Shown here: positions 45,914 through 60,705 of the stretch, piece after piece
How positions within the stretch are numbered: position 1 is the stretch's first letter
How the letters are laid out: every line of letters begins with the position of its first letter
DNA from: Rehmannia glutinosa
Lineage: Eukaryota; Streptophyta; Magnoliopsida; Lamiales; Orobanchaceae
DNA length: 64,000 nt
Assembly (NCBI GenBank): GCA_016081115.2
Contig: JABTTQ020003011.1
Location: forward strand, 186,001-250,000
Direction of reading: 5' to 3'
Position numbers and translations under genes: made by a program
Notes under the pieces: generated by a model
The model's input: the letters and a program-made list of their open reading frames with translations, nothing else
Database searches by the model: none
Told to the model about the DNA's origin: nothing

Positions 45914-48900
45914 ATGGCTGGCGCCGAAGCGGCGGAGCGCAAGCTGTCGGCCTGCTGTATATCGCATGAATTCTATAAAGCCGTCTCTAAATTTCCTGAT
46001 AAAATTGCCGTCATACACGCCTCTGGCTTTGCCCGTCATTGCGCCGCCAACCGATTGCCAGTTGGTGATATTAGCAAATTTGCCGCCGTAGCAACGGCGT
46101 CTTCTTCCCAACCCCCGGTCTACGATGGTGACGAGTGCTTCACTTTCTCTGATATTCTTTCCGCCGTCGAGAACCTCAGTTCTCGACTATGGCTCATTCT
46201 TCATGGCGCCGATGATTCATATCTAATTAAAACCGGGTCAGGTGGGAATTGTACGAAATATTGGTTAGTTGGTTTTGTGTATGTGCATCTTGTTAGTTGG
46301 GCGATTGAAAAGGGATTTCATGTTTTTTTTTTTTTTGTAGTCGATAAGGTGCTTTGGAGTGAAAAATATTGGAATTGTTTCTTGGAGTGGACATGAGAAC
46401 AAATTTCATGTGTATTTGCTGCCATCTAAATTTGTACTTAGCTCTTTACTCTTAAAACTTGTTCAGTGATTCTTGAGGCTCGTGCTAAGCATCATCACAT
46501 AAGCTATTAGCATAAATATTAGAACACTAAGGTGACTCCGAATGAAGTTGAGCAAGACAAAGTGCTAGTTGTCTTGAAGGTCGAGACTATTAAGCTGTTG
46601 TGAATTTTGATTCTGTTTATTGGTATGTATATTTTTCATGATTGGTGAAAATATGTAGTGGATTTCTTATATTTTTCATGATTGGTGAAAATATGTGGTG
46701 GATTTCTTGTTTTATCAGGCTTTTTATTATTTCCTTTCAGTAAGCTAAATTTTATTTTTGCAGTGAACATTGTTAGGGAAAAGTCCGAACATGTTTCTGA
46801 ATCTTTGCACTATTCAAGTCAAAGTGTACAGCAGTCTACTAAGTTTAGGAATGTGCACACTCCAAAAGTGGTAGGAATATACATGGAGCCATCTGTCGAA
46901 TACATTGTGGCCGTCCTTTCTGTTTTGAGATGCGGGGAATCATTCATGCCTTTGGATCCCACATGGCCAAAAGCAAGGATATTATCACTTATATCCTCAT
47001 CAAAAGCTGATCTAGTCGTCGGGATTGATTCATCAACTGAGGGCAATTGTTGTCACAAGCTTGATACTTTAAAATGGCTTATCGATGAAGGAAGTTGTCC
47101 TGTTTTACATGTTTCTATGAAGGAAAATATCAAAGAACAATCTCTTCCATTACTATTAGGGTGGCCTTGTGAAAGTGAAAGTTTAAGATCATTCTGTTAC
47201 GTGATGTACACATCTGGATCTAGCGGAAAGCCTAAAGGTGTATGTGGCACTGAAATAGGTGAGCCATCACGTCACTTTTTTTACCATTAAGCATTAAGTT
47301 GCATCTAGCTAGTACCCATACTTTACAAGATTATGGCATCATCTGCTCCTTCAGAACTGATGTTTCTAATTTCCCCATTCATGACCATGTTCTTATGCCA
47401 GCATGTTCCTACTGTAGGTCTTCTTAATCGTTTTTTATGGATGCAAGAAATGTATCCTCTACATGAAGGAGATGTAGTGCTTTTTAAAACAGCAATAAGC
47501 TTCATTGATCATATGCAAGAGTTTCTTGGAGCTGTACTTTCTACTTGTACGTTGGTGATACCTCCTTCCAATCTGCTAAAAGAAAATATATTTTATGTCG
47601 TAGATTTTTTACAGGTAACATGACAAAGGATGAGTTACGAAATGATTCTTAAAAATTTATTTTTCTGCTTATTATGAGAACTATTCAGTTATCGATCATT
47701 TATTGATTTAAGATTAAGATGAGAGGCTGAACAGACAAATTAGTTCATGTTATTCCTTACCAAAAATTTATTTCTCTGCTTATTATGTGAAGACACTGAT
47801 GTTATCTGAAAAGGCCAAATTTATCTAAATTTTATCAAAGCACTACAAAAAATGATATCTTTTCTATTTCTCTCTTGTTTTATTTGTCGTGCTTGGCGTG
47901 TTTGTGATGTTTCCATTAAGTATTCAAAAGAAACTGTGAAGTGGAATGTGTATCTGGTATTTCCCAAAGTTAACATGATGAATATTCCAGAACATTGAAT
48001 ACTAAAGTAGTTAGTTTTGCCTATTTTTAATGCCAAAAGGATGCTGGCGCTGAGGTTTTTGTAAATTTCCTTTTACGTGATTCGTGAAATATGCGGGTTT
48101 GGTGTCAGCATTGGGTGGTTGAGATGTTACTAGTTTATTAGGAATCTAGACATAGTATTTTTATGGTTAATGCACTTGTTTCATGCTTGTGATGCTAAAA
48201 GGATGACACCATTCAATTTCGTAGACTGGAGCATTTGATAGGATTTTTAGCATATATCATTCACTATGATTGCATTGGAACTTAATGGTGCCACCATACG
48301 ACACCGCTTGAGCACAACTTCTGGTACATTAATTATGTTTTGACGACAAGTGCTTAAATAACATTGCCTCATATTAATTAAGTTTTTACTTCACCAGGCT
48401 ATTTATTGTTTCTGAAGCTTTCATTCTTTAAAATTTCATATTTGACATTTATTAAGTTGAGAGTTAGTTCATTTATTTCAGATAAATATTTAGCTTTCCA
48501 CTTTCATTTGTGCTTCTTCCATCCCAATATTTAGATTCCATTTTGACCTCCCACGGGGTTTTTAGGTGAGAATTGTAGAAGTAGAAATTTGAAAAGTTAT
48601 GTATCTTTGCATTATTACCCTCAAAAGTAGTGCTGGAGACTGAGTGGTATTTCATCATTACTTCAATCTACTGTAGTTCTGTTTTAGGAAATGGAGTTGA
48701 GTCATAAATGTGGGATAGAGGGAGTACATGATGTCGTAAGACTGAATGATTGATATTTGTGCCGGAAATTCACTGTCGCCCTTCTTGCTAAATATTAGAA
48801 CATATGACAATGATGCCATGCAATTCTTTTAGTAAGAGCCACAGGGACTGTATCTATGTTTTCTGATTTCTTTCTTCCAGGGATACTTCATTAACAGGCT

Positions 48901-51900
48901 TGTAGCTGTTCCCTCTTTGATGAGGGCAATCCTACCGTGTTTGCAAAATCCACGCTCCATAACAATTCAAGGTTCTTTGAAGTTATTAGTTCTAAGTGGC
49001 GAAGTTTTGCACCTTTCCTTGTGCAAGATGCTTCTGAAGTTACTACCCGAGACTTCGATTTTGAATTTGTATGGCAGCACAGAGGTTAGACCTGAATACT
49101 CAATACTTGTCCAAGCTTTTCGTTTATTATTAGCAGCAATGTCTCTGATTAGGAAATCTGAGGATAGAGTTTTTCATTAGGACAAATTGGATAGTCAAAT
49201 CTCAAACTTCCAATTTTTAGAACAGATGAAAATTTGAATTAACAAACTGGCTCTTACTTTTTTATGTATTTACTTTTTACTTCTCACCGTTTAGATTCTC
49301 TTCATTACTGCTTATGTGGTTTATTTTTCCATGTAACTTGTGCCTCCATAAACACAGTCCTGTGAAGCTTATTCGTCACTCTTTGTTTCTATATATGATT
49401 GGCACCACAGATTTGGGATAAGTACCTTGTGGTTGCATGGTCTGCCTCTAGCTCAAATCCATTTCCTCCTCTGTGCCCCTTAATCATTAACTAGGAATAT
49501 TGAGTCCTCATAGATGAGCCTATTTATGTATGAACTAAGTTTTTGATGACCCTTCAGATTATTTCGTTATACTTATCTTGTATGTGTACTTCTGTGCCCT
49601 GTGGTGAAACTGTCTACTTACGAGTATTGCTAGCTGCTATGATCAAATTGAGTGAGACCTATTGCACTTTTATTGAGCATTAAAGGTATCTCTACAGATG
49701 AGAAGCACATCAAACAGTGGGAGCTCTATTCCATATTTAGGTCATTTTGTCATATTAATGTCTGTTTGCCATCACTTTATACATATAGAAGAAAATGATT
49801 CCGGTGTACCTGATAAGTAAACCCCTTAATCCCAAGTAGCACATGAGGCTTTATGTTCCTTGAGTAATGATCATTGTGCTTGCAGCTTGCTTACTCTATC
49901 TGTAGTGTCTGTCCATTTTTTATTCTACATCGAAAGCTTGTAGGTGAATGTTAGGTTCTATCGTTTTGCTAGTGTTTGAGATAATGATTTCAAGCATAAC
50001 ATCATCAAAGTAGAGTGTTACATTATCAAGGGAACTGTTAAGCAATCTGTATCTTTCTACATGATATTATATTATATCATACCTAGTCAGCTTTTGTTGT
50101 ATCCTGAAAAACTTCTTGCATTGGATGGAACCTAGCTGTTCTTATACTAATTTATTTGTAGCGCTTCTTTCACATACATGTTGGTCATCAACTCTCATCT
50201 TGACAATCAACAATAATTGGCTACTGGCTTTTAGTCGCCTTCCAAGTTTTATGTGATGAGTGATACTAAGAGGGTCTTTGACTAACTTTTAGGCAGTTTG
50301 GTAAATTTTGTGAAAAATAGCTTATACCCAAAATAAGATTTTAGTCTTATACGTTTTATAAAAATAAGGAGATTTTTAACTTATTTTTCAAATAAGATTA
50401 TATTTTCAACATCTCTTTTAATTTTAATAATATTAGCTAAAAATGCCATTGCTAACATCTTGAAATCCCCATGGTCAAATACTTCAGCAACTTATTTTAA
50501 ATAAGACCTAACATCTTTAAGCCAAAAAAAAATGTTATAAGATGTAGGAGCATATAACATCCTTTTAAATAAGCTTAGCTGGACACCCTCCGAATCGCCA
50601 TTTAAACCACAGCAGCATGCTCTGTATACCTTTATACTCGAGAAAACATGTTGCCTTTTTTTTTTTCCTTGTTTTTTTCAGTATAGCTTCTGCATTGTGG
50701 AGTGAATGCTCGGTTAACTTGTCTCATTATCTTGTTTTAATTCTCTGTCTAACTTAGAATATATTATGAGGCTGTTTAAATATATTTTGTCCTATGTGCT
50801 ATATTATTTTAAGCCAGTTTGTACAGTGTCGAGTACTTGTGTGAAACATGTTTATATTAAGGTGACAGGCGACTGCACATACTTTGACTGCAAGAGATTG
50901 CCACTGATTCTGGAAAAGGAGGTACTAAGCAGCGTCCCAGTTGGCTTGCCTGTGTCAAATTGTGATGTGGTGCTAGCTGGAGAAGATGCACCATATCAAG
51001 GGGAGATTTATGTGGGTGGACTATGTGTTGCAGCAGGTTACTTCGACTATCCTCATCTTATACCTTTAGCAGATGGGGGTGTGTCTTCAGAACATGATAT
51101 TAGGGGTCCCAGTAGTGGGTGTAGATTTCGAAATTACTTTAAAACTGGTGATTTTGCCAGAAAGCTCCCAAGTGGTGATTTGGTTTTTCTTGGAAGAAAG
51201 GATCGTACATTGAAGGTTAATGGACAACGTATTGCTCTTGAGGAGATTGAGGGTGCATTTCGTGATCACCCTGATGTAGTTGATGCTGCAGTGTTATCCC
51301 GTGAGTTTGATGGAGAAATGTTACTTCTTGAATCTCATGTGGTGACAGAGGAAACTTCCCAAGATGATGAATTTCTGAAATCGTCTCTTAGGAATTGGGT
51401 ACTGGGCAAGCTTCCACACGTGATGATACCGAGTCACATCTTGTTCACCAGATCATTACCTTTGACTTCTTCTGGGAAAGTTGATTACTTGTCATTAGCT
51501 GCTTCAACAACGTCCAACCAACAAGCCAGGATTAATATTGAAGAAATTTGTCAAGATAACCTCATTGAAGTTATCAAAAAGGTTCCCCTTGCAAACCAAA
51601 TAAATTTTAAGCATGCTTACTTCGAACATACTTACACTCAAAGATTTCTCACTTCAGCACACTTGCATACAGAGATGGAGCTGGGGGGAGCTGCAGTTGC
51701 CCCTCATCAACTCCGCAAGATTTTCATATTTGAGATCTCCCCATTATCAGTTTTCCAACTTCATCCCTACTTCATACATGCATTTTTTCAAGTTAAGCAT
51801 AAATTGTCAACCCTTGTTACTCAAAAATGGTGGAAAAACTACTCTTGCTACCAACTTGTATGTGCTTGAATTTTTCATATATATATGGAGCGTAAGAAAA

Positions 51901-54900
51901 GAAAAACTCCGATCCCTGTCCGGGGGGTTTATTTTCACATTTTTTATCAGAGTAACACTATATGATATTTAGTTGTTTCTTCTTTCTTTCAATACAAAAG
52001 TAAAAGCTAATCCTCTAAAACAAATGAAGGAACCTCCTATAATCTCTGGATTCTAATCGCAAGTAGCAAATCAGCACAACATCTGGAAGCTTCAACACTT
52101 TTGTGAGATTAATCATTCATAAACTGAGACTGAATGCAGAGATGGTGGTGAATTCGTGATTCTGCATTAGAATTTAATTTTATTTTCAAAGTTTTTTTTT
52201 TACGCTAGCATTTATGTAGGTAATGATGTGTAAAAGACAAGAGCACCCTGAATCAATCACTGCTCTTAAACTAAAAAGGCAAAAGAAATGAAATTATAAT
52301 CCTACTTTACTTAAATGTAACTTTTTACTTTTCTTTTTGAAATTTTCATGACATTTACGTTCCATTAAATGAATTGATTCAATTTTTCGTTCTTGGTGGA
52401 CATCTTGTTCAAGGAGTTAAATTTGTAAACCTATTTTAGTTCAAAACTACAATAAATTAACAATACATAACTCACTATCAGAATTTTAGGTGTCTATCCA
52501 ATTTCATTATCCAGTTGTAGGATAATTGCTTCTTTCCTTTCACCGATTTTTTACATCTATGCCAAATTTGGATGGAAATTTTGTATAATGGTCAGAATGA
52601 AGACGACCACCAAATTGACTCTCATGCAAGATGTAACTATGTAAGTTAGACATAATTAGCTGGCCTAACACAGCACATTTTTCTCCTTAAAAATGGCTCT
52701 TTACGCCAAGTTTTTTCAAATTCACTTTTCAGTAAACTTTCTAAAACTCCTGTTTATGCCTCTTGCTTACTGGTGTTTCCTCAGCTTTTGTGCTTTGTAT
52801 TTGGCCACTTAAACATAAGATTTCCAGTGTTCGTGAAATCATACGTCAATCTATAGCATGTGTCAGTACAGAGTCCAAGAAAGTTAATTTTTCTCCACTC
52901 CTGTTGCACATCCAAGACAGGTTCTCTAAAGAAATGTTCTTGATTTTCAATCGTTCAGGTCTTCTCTGATGCGTTAATGGTTGAGAACGTTTCTGTTGAT
53001 GATGACTTTTTGTGATGGGTGGTAATTCTATGTCTGCCGCCTATGTTTCTTTCAAGTTGGGTATCCATATGAAGTTGCTATACACATTCCCGACTCGTTG
53101 AGGCTCCAAATGGCCCTTTTTTCATCCGGCTCTTCTGTAGGAACTGATGCTTTCTTAGGAGTGGATTTGAGAAGACCAGGAGGAATGCTTCTCTCAAGTG
53201 AACCAAAGATTCCAAATTTTCATGGAAGCAAGCCTCAAGGAAGGTTATTTGGGGCTGAAAGTAATGGGGACATTTATACTGCCAAAAAATTGAAGACTCA
53301 GTCAAATACCTATGAAGGTCCTTCAGAGGAGCAAAATTGTGATGATATTTTATGGAATCCTACTGCAGTGCACACAGAATGTTCGTTTAGTCGATGCAAC
53401 AAAAGCACGCACAGAGGGCAATGTGAGAGAAATTATTCATGTGAAACAGTCTGGTCAAACATTATAACAAGAGATGGAAAAGGATTTATGCGAGAACTGT
53501 GGAAAGTTGACTTGAATTCTTGTGTCGATGCATCACCTCTTGTGGTTTTTAAAGGAAGTGATATCTATCTGTTCATTGGATCTCACTCGCACAAATTTGT
53601 TTGTCTGCATGGTAGAAGGTAATGCTGATTGCGGGATGCTAATCACGAAACTATCTTCATTTTAGAACCACTAGATGCTTTTAAAGAGTTTGTTGCTTTA
53701 GCATTCATGTCATTCACCTGAATTTTGAGACTCTTGTCATGTACATTGGAGGATATATTGTACAATTTGTACTGTTTAGTTATATGATCTGCTAAATTAA
53801 CTGCAGCTTTTGTTTTCTTTAGTTAACGTGTTGCTAATTTTTTGTCCCATGGTCTAAGTCCTTCGTTTGCTCATACAAGAAAATAACAGAACTCCTAATG
53901 ATGGATAGTGGCCTAAGCATCCTGTAGGTTTGTGAATCCTTTTCCATTGTTCACCTCTTATAAAACCCAAATGGTGATGCCTTTTACATAGTTCTGCATG
54001 TAGCTTGGTAGCAAAATGTGATTGCTTTTGTTTGTTGGATCACAGTGATTCATTTACCGGCTCATATTGGGGTTTAGACGAGTTACAGTCATCTTTACTC
54101 TTTTATGGAGTTATAGATGTAGGAATTGGTAATGTATCATCTTTTTCTTTCTGTGAATGCTCTAGTAGTGTTCGTATTTAGTAGTCTTCGTTTAAGTTTT
54201 CAGGTCTTGGATTCTGTCTTCATGGGGTGGGATTCTACTAAATTGTTCTATGTTTCAAAAGGTTGGACATATAAGACTACCCATTTCCATGTTTCTTGTT
54301 TCAATAATATTTGTTTTGTATTAGTAGAATATCAGCCATTGAATGTGGAAAAACATCTTTTCTTTGAACTTCACGTAGTTGATATGTGTTTCTTCTCTGT
54401 TTTCTTCCTCAGAAGGTAAAGATTTTGATACTAGAGCACTTATTGGATGGGCACTTTGGAAATTACTCAAACCTCAGTGACCATGTGTTTGACTTGTGCG
54501 ATGACTTGTCTTTGTTATAAATCTTAAATAAGTTGATGTCTTTATCACTATTTCCATCCATGTCGCCCTAGATGGCATGGATAGGTTTTATTTTTTAAGC
54601 ATTTTATCCATGTATATATCCCACATACTGATAATATCTTCTATACTCCCCACTATGAGCATGTCCGGTAAATCTGTTTCAGAATAATGTTGAACTAGTA
54701 TGTTTTCCTGTTTTGATAGATGTCAGAAAGTTCTTAGTTAATTGATGATTGAAAAATGGGAACTTCGCAGAAGATCTTTAATTTACCCTTTTACCTAGCT
54801 AATATGTGATATTTGAACTGGTAGCTAGACAATGATTACGAATGACTGTAATGCGAAAAGTATTATAAGTTCAATCTCATGTGAACTGTGCAACAAATGC

Positions 54901-57900
54901 TTCTTCTGGTTATTGGGAGCCTGAGGCAGAATGAAGGAAAAAGAGTTTATGATGCCTTGTTGTGCATTTTGGTAAATAAATTTATCTGATCAACATATAT
55001 TAGATGAAGTATCTGAAGCATTGTTCATGGAAGTTATATGTTAGTATGAGTACATAAAATAAAGAACAATACAGGTTCACCATATTTTGATATCAATATC
55101 TTTCTGCATCTGCTGCTATCTCTATATTAAAGCCTTGACGTGACGCAGGACATTGATTATTTTTTGTTTTTGAGACATCAATCGGCAGAGGGAAGGATCG
55201 CAATTCATTGTTTTTCCATTATACTGACTGCTTGCAGAATAATATGCTAATATCTGGATAATTTGCAGTCATTACTTTTACCATTTCACGTCATGATTTG
55301 ATCATAATTAAAAATGTCTTTTGCGTGAAAAACCATTAGACTTGAAAATCAGTATGACCTTTTAAATTTTGTAGTGGAGTTGTTCAGTGGGAGACCAAAC
55401 TAGAAGGACGGGTAGAATGCTCGGCAGCAATTCTTGATGACTTTTCTCAGGTTATATCTCATTTTAATTATTTTGACTCGTTCCTTTCAAATTTTCAACA
55501 AGTTGACATGAGGATTTTGTAGATTGTAGTTGGATGTTACCAGGGAAATATTTATTTCCTTCACTTTTCAAATGGCAGTGTCTGCTGGAGTTTTCAAACT
55601 AATGGTGAGGTATGATAATGGCAAACCTTACTTCCTCGTGTTAACTGCTGATAGTGTCAGAAAGAAGAGGAAAAGCAGCATGTAAAGTGTCAGCCAGACT
55701 TTCTTTTTGTTACCATGTTCATTCTGCAACCTGTCACACCTGCAGAAAATGTGAAACTTGGTATCCACCAATTAGGCAGTTGTTCCAATTTTCTTTTTTG
55801 GCAATGTACACATGTGAGTTCAATTGGTTATGCAATTGTCAAAACCTTGGTGGTTGTAATATTTGAAACCTGTGGGAATTTGGTTGGTTCTCTTACTGTT
55901 ATTTTATTTAGTTTGAACTGTCCATTTTCTTCATTTCCTATTGCAGTCAATGATAAAACTGCTTAAACTTGGCTTTACTGATATAATTTTATTTTGGGAA
56001 CTTTGAAGGTAAAATCACAACCAGTGGTTGACAGATGCAGACATTTGGTTTGGTAATTTTTCGTTCTTATTTTATTGGTTAACCCTTGTTTTTGCACCTT
56101 AACAAAATTTTGTCTCCTGGATATTATATTATTTGCTCCATTTGCCTTAGACCAAAGTTCAGGTTTCTTATATTGCATCATTGTTGGTTCTGTATATGCA
56201 TGCTTCTCTTGTGATAAGCAGCATGATAAAGGATGTATACAGACCAGACCGTCATTGTAAAAAAAATCTTTCTGGCAAACTGACATATTAACCAAGATTC
56301 TTGAAGTTTTTTTGACTTCAATGCTGAAATTTCTATTCCTTTTGTATGCTTAAAGCTGATATAGGATTTATTTAATGTTAATTTGTATTATGAATAACTC
56401 TGATGCTATTCACTTGGGCAATGAACCTTGAAGCTGACTTGTTAGTGCCATGAAGCTTCTTCCTATCAATTTTTAATCTCAAATCTGTTCCGTTTGTTAT
56501 TTTACGCTTTTTCAGGTGTGGATCGTATGACCACAATCTATATGCCATTGATTATAAGAGTTACTGCTGTATTTATAAACTTCCGTGCGGTGGCAGTATA
56601 TTTGGTTCACCCGCTATCAATGAGGTGAGTTTCGCAAAGTCATTGTGACGCATGTCTAGATTTTAATGAAGGGGCCACAATTCTGGCTTCAGCGTGTCAC
56701 CTGCTCCTTTGTTCCCACTTTCTAAGTATGATGTAACTTGTGTTCTCTGTCATTCATGCAGTAAAGATTGTGTCTTGAATTTTAGTTGACTTTAAGTTAT
56801 GAAAATATATACCTTGAACAAGTTTGCCAGTTCAAAGGGACGTGTTGCAGATATGACTCTTGCTCCAACCATGGAATGCTCATACGTTAGAGGCAAAGTT
56901 TAATGAGGAGTATAAATCATTTACCACTGAAATACTCAAATGTAGCTTTTTATGCATTCAATGGAGACGGGAGCCAGAATCCATGTTATAAGATAGATCC
57001 TGGGGAAGGAGTAACGGGATGGTAAAGCAGAAATGGGGCAGGAGCCAATGAGGGTGGGGGTTAAACGCTATGAAACTAAGCTGTGAAGTGTGAGGTAGCG
57101 AATGTGATGGATTTGAAACAGACAAACAGTGGCAGATGAGATAATGGCAGCTTATGGAGATGTTTTTTTTTTTTTTTTTTTTTTTTTTTTTGGATTCTGT
57201 TTTGTAACGATTGGCCTTTTAATGTGTTGATATGGTAGGAGACTGGGATGGGTTTTTTCTTCAGGTCTTGATGTGACTATTTGTGATTCTGTTTGTCCTC
57301 ACTTTACAAGCCAACAATGTTGATATAATGATGATTTCACCTCCTTCAATGTAAGTATTCAATTGCCAGTTGACACATTTATCAGTGTACCGAGATAGCC
57401 TCTCACCAACGTTGCCTCTTTAACATGTTCCAGATAGACGATAGTTATAGAGATATGGATATCATCTTAATGTTGTGTTCCTTGTTTATGTTGAAATGCA
57501 TTTATATTTATATATGTCTAATGAAGTACGAAATTCTTTTACAGCTTCTCAACATGATGTTCTCTTTTGTTACTTCTGTATTAACTACTTATCTTGTAAC
57601 CCTTTCGGTTTTGCAGGTGCAAGAAACACTTTATGTGGCATCCACCAGTGGCCATGTTACAGCATTGGAAATTAAGGTTTTGGGATCTCTTTTTTTTTCT
57701 TTTCATTTTTTTGGATGGGATCTTCTACCCTGACCATTTTATTTATGAAACTATTGTGAAGTTAACCTTTAATTAAGTTTCTTGTGTTAGGCATTGCATT
57801 GGCTTGTGTTAGCTAATTAAGGTAGATTGCGAAATCATGCATCTACATCGGGATGAAGGAAATTGGTTATTTGTGTTTGCCTACTGCAAAAAATTAAGTT

Positions 57901-60674
57901 TGGGTAAAGATAGCTCATTGAGTTAGGAAGAAAAGCCATACCTTGCTTCTGCTCCACTGCTTGAAGGATTTGAATCACTGTGGATGTACCTCGCACACAT
58001 ATGGCTTTAGTTTATAAAAGAAAGCAAATTTACATAATTATGGCTATAAGTCTTCTTGAACATTGTATTTGTGCTGTCTCCTTTTGGAGAAAATAAATAC
58101 CCACATAAAAGCATGGCAAAACTGAATGAAATAATAGAAGGATTGTGTCTATGCTTCGTAATAATATTTAGGTTGGCACTAGTAAGATATGTAAATAATT
58201 CTCCGATTAAAGTATACCCTGTAAAATTACCATGTGTGCTGCCCTAATAGTATTGAACCTGCTTATATTTTAATGCTTTCAATGGATGATTGACCATAGA
58301 GTTATATTTGTGTGTTATCTTTCATCACAAACTTGCAGGTGCCTGTCCGCAGACAATTGTAATTTACTTAATTGTTATAGTTTGCCCTGATACGTGATTG
58401 ATATGTTTATGTAGACTCCGCCGTTTAAGACATTATGGAAGCAAGACATGGGAGCACCTGTTTTTGGGTCACTTTCAATCAATTGTTCTGATGGAAATAG
58501 TATGTATGCATTTCACTTAATCATATACCTATAGTTCTTATTGATCTTTTTCGTCATTAATGAAATACATCTTTCATCGTCCTTGATAGGCTTTCTGGTA
58601 ATTTCCAATCTGCTTTTCTGCTCTCTTCTGTTCACAGACTGGAATCACAAACTTATTTTTTTCTACACTTGTTTACAACTTTGGCTGTATGATGTCTTGG
58701 AAACATAATCTTTTGTGTTCTTCATCTGCTTACAACTTATTTTTTGCCTTCAAAATCTCATGTTTAATTGTTTATGCATATATTATTAGTCAATCTGTGC
58801 TTATATAGTTATGCACTCGTCTTTGCATCTACTGGTTTTGAGATGACTATTTCATGACTTTTTGGTTTGCAGTCATTTGTTGCTTGGTGGATGGGACTGT
58901 TGTTGTCCTCAGTACGTATGGGTCCATCATTTGGAAGGTATGCAATCACTTATCTGCTTAATCATGCCATCTACCATTGTGATTTCAAAATGAATTCTAT
59001 ACTATGCCATTTACGTTTCGCATATTAGTGTTTGATAGATTTTTATTGATGCATAAGCTTACTTGGTTGTTCAGAGATTCTTGGTTTTTAATTATCCTGC
59101 CAAAGTCATAGAGCTCATTTACCTCTGATCAAGGCAATAATAAGCATTGTCCTCTTCTTGGCTTACATGGCTTCGAATTGTTTCGTTCTCCTTGTTCTTC
59201 CAACTGTTGTTTGGAATGAGTTTTGGGACTCTGGGCGAGACTAAGAATTGTAATGTTATGTAGCAATTGTCATGTTGACCCCCATTTGATGCGTTACGCT
59301 AAATTTCCAGAATAACAACTTTTTACTCCTGTTGAGATGGCTCTAAGCTTTGCGTCCCTTCGATTTTTTTTTTAATTATATATGTATTTATTTTTTCTTT
59401 ATGTGTGTTGTGTGTATTTCTTCTTTTAACTTGCCATCAAATTGGAAGCCTTTTGCTAATTATGTTTACATTTCAATTTGCAGTTCCTTTTTGTAAAACA
59501 TTTTTTTCTTTTTGTTCGCTTGTTCAGTTTAAGTCAATGACATTTATTTCCATATCACCATGTGATGCATGCTGACTTTTTATAATACAGTTCTATATAC
59601 TAGAAAATTTTCCTTAACCATCTGTTTGGCTTTTAGTGGCTGAAAACTGCCATGCAGAGTTAATTTCTTAAATGAGGAGGTCCAATATATTGAGTAGGCA
59701 TACTTGGGGAATGACCTTATTATTTATTTTATGCTTGTTTTATATTTCGTCCTGTTAATGTGTAATAAGCAGTAACTAGTGATTCTAATGCGAGCTAAGT
59801 CTATGTTCTGACTTCTGTGGATGTGATTCCTTTTTCTGGAGAACCAGATGAGCTAATATATGTTCCGGGGATATAGTCCTTTTTCTGTATTGTTTATTGA
59901 TGAAAGGACTAACCTCACTATAATTTTCAATTTCTGTTTGATATTCATCTACATGTACCGAAATTGGGGAAAAACCATGTTGATCAGATCAAATTCCTGC
60001 AATATTTTAGTCCTCTAACCTCGGTCCATTTTCTTTCTTCATCGTTTTCCTATTTTCTGTAACAGGTGAGAACTGGTGGGCCAATATTTGCTGGACCTTG
60101 CACATCTCAAGCTTTACCTACTCAGGTTAGGTTCTTCAATCCATAGCTGATTAAAAAACCATGTAGATTTGGTATGTAATGTGAACGCTTGGGCTTACTG
60201 TTGGAAACAAACCTTTCTGCTCTTAAAGATTTGTAGTAATTATAAAAAGCTAAGTTGTGTTAGCTTTGATCTAAACTATATTTAGTTTGAGTGGAAGTTT
60301 GGAGAACTAAGAAGGTTATGTGGATATAAAATTGTATTAATTTAATTTTGGGAAATTCGTGAAAATACCCCCCCAATTGGGGTATTAAGGAAATCTACCC
60401 CCAATATGTTAAGTACCGATTTTTGCCCCTCCATAACCCCTAAAAAGACCAAAATGCCCTCACTTTAAAGTCGGTATCCAATATATTGGGGGTAGATTTC
60501 CTTAATACCCCCAATTGTAGGGGCACAAATTTCCCTTTATTTTTCCTGCTATTTTGCATTAGATGATGTAACTTTGATTACAAAGTCAAATGACTTACAT
60601 CTCATGCAGGTACTCATATGCTCCAGAGATGGAAACATCTATTCTTTTGAAATGGTGAGATTGGTTTTAGACGC

Positions 60675-60705
<31 letters not shown>

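Noticed and set aside
50766..51869. 367-codon frame as a stand-alone gene
   Set aside because: Its core (50862-51581) is exon 5 of the AAE19-like gene with fitting phases; both ends of the frame are intron sequence.
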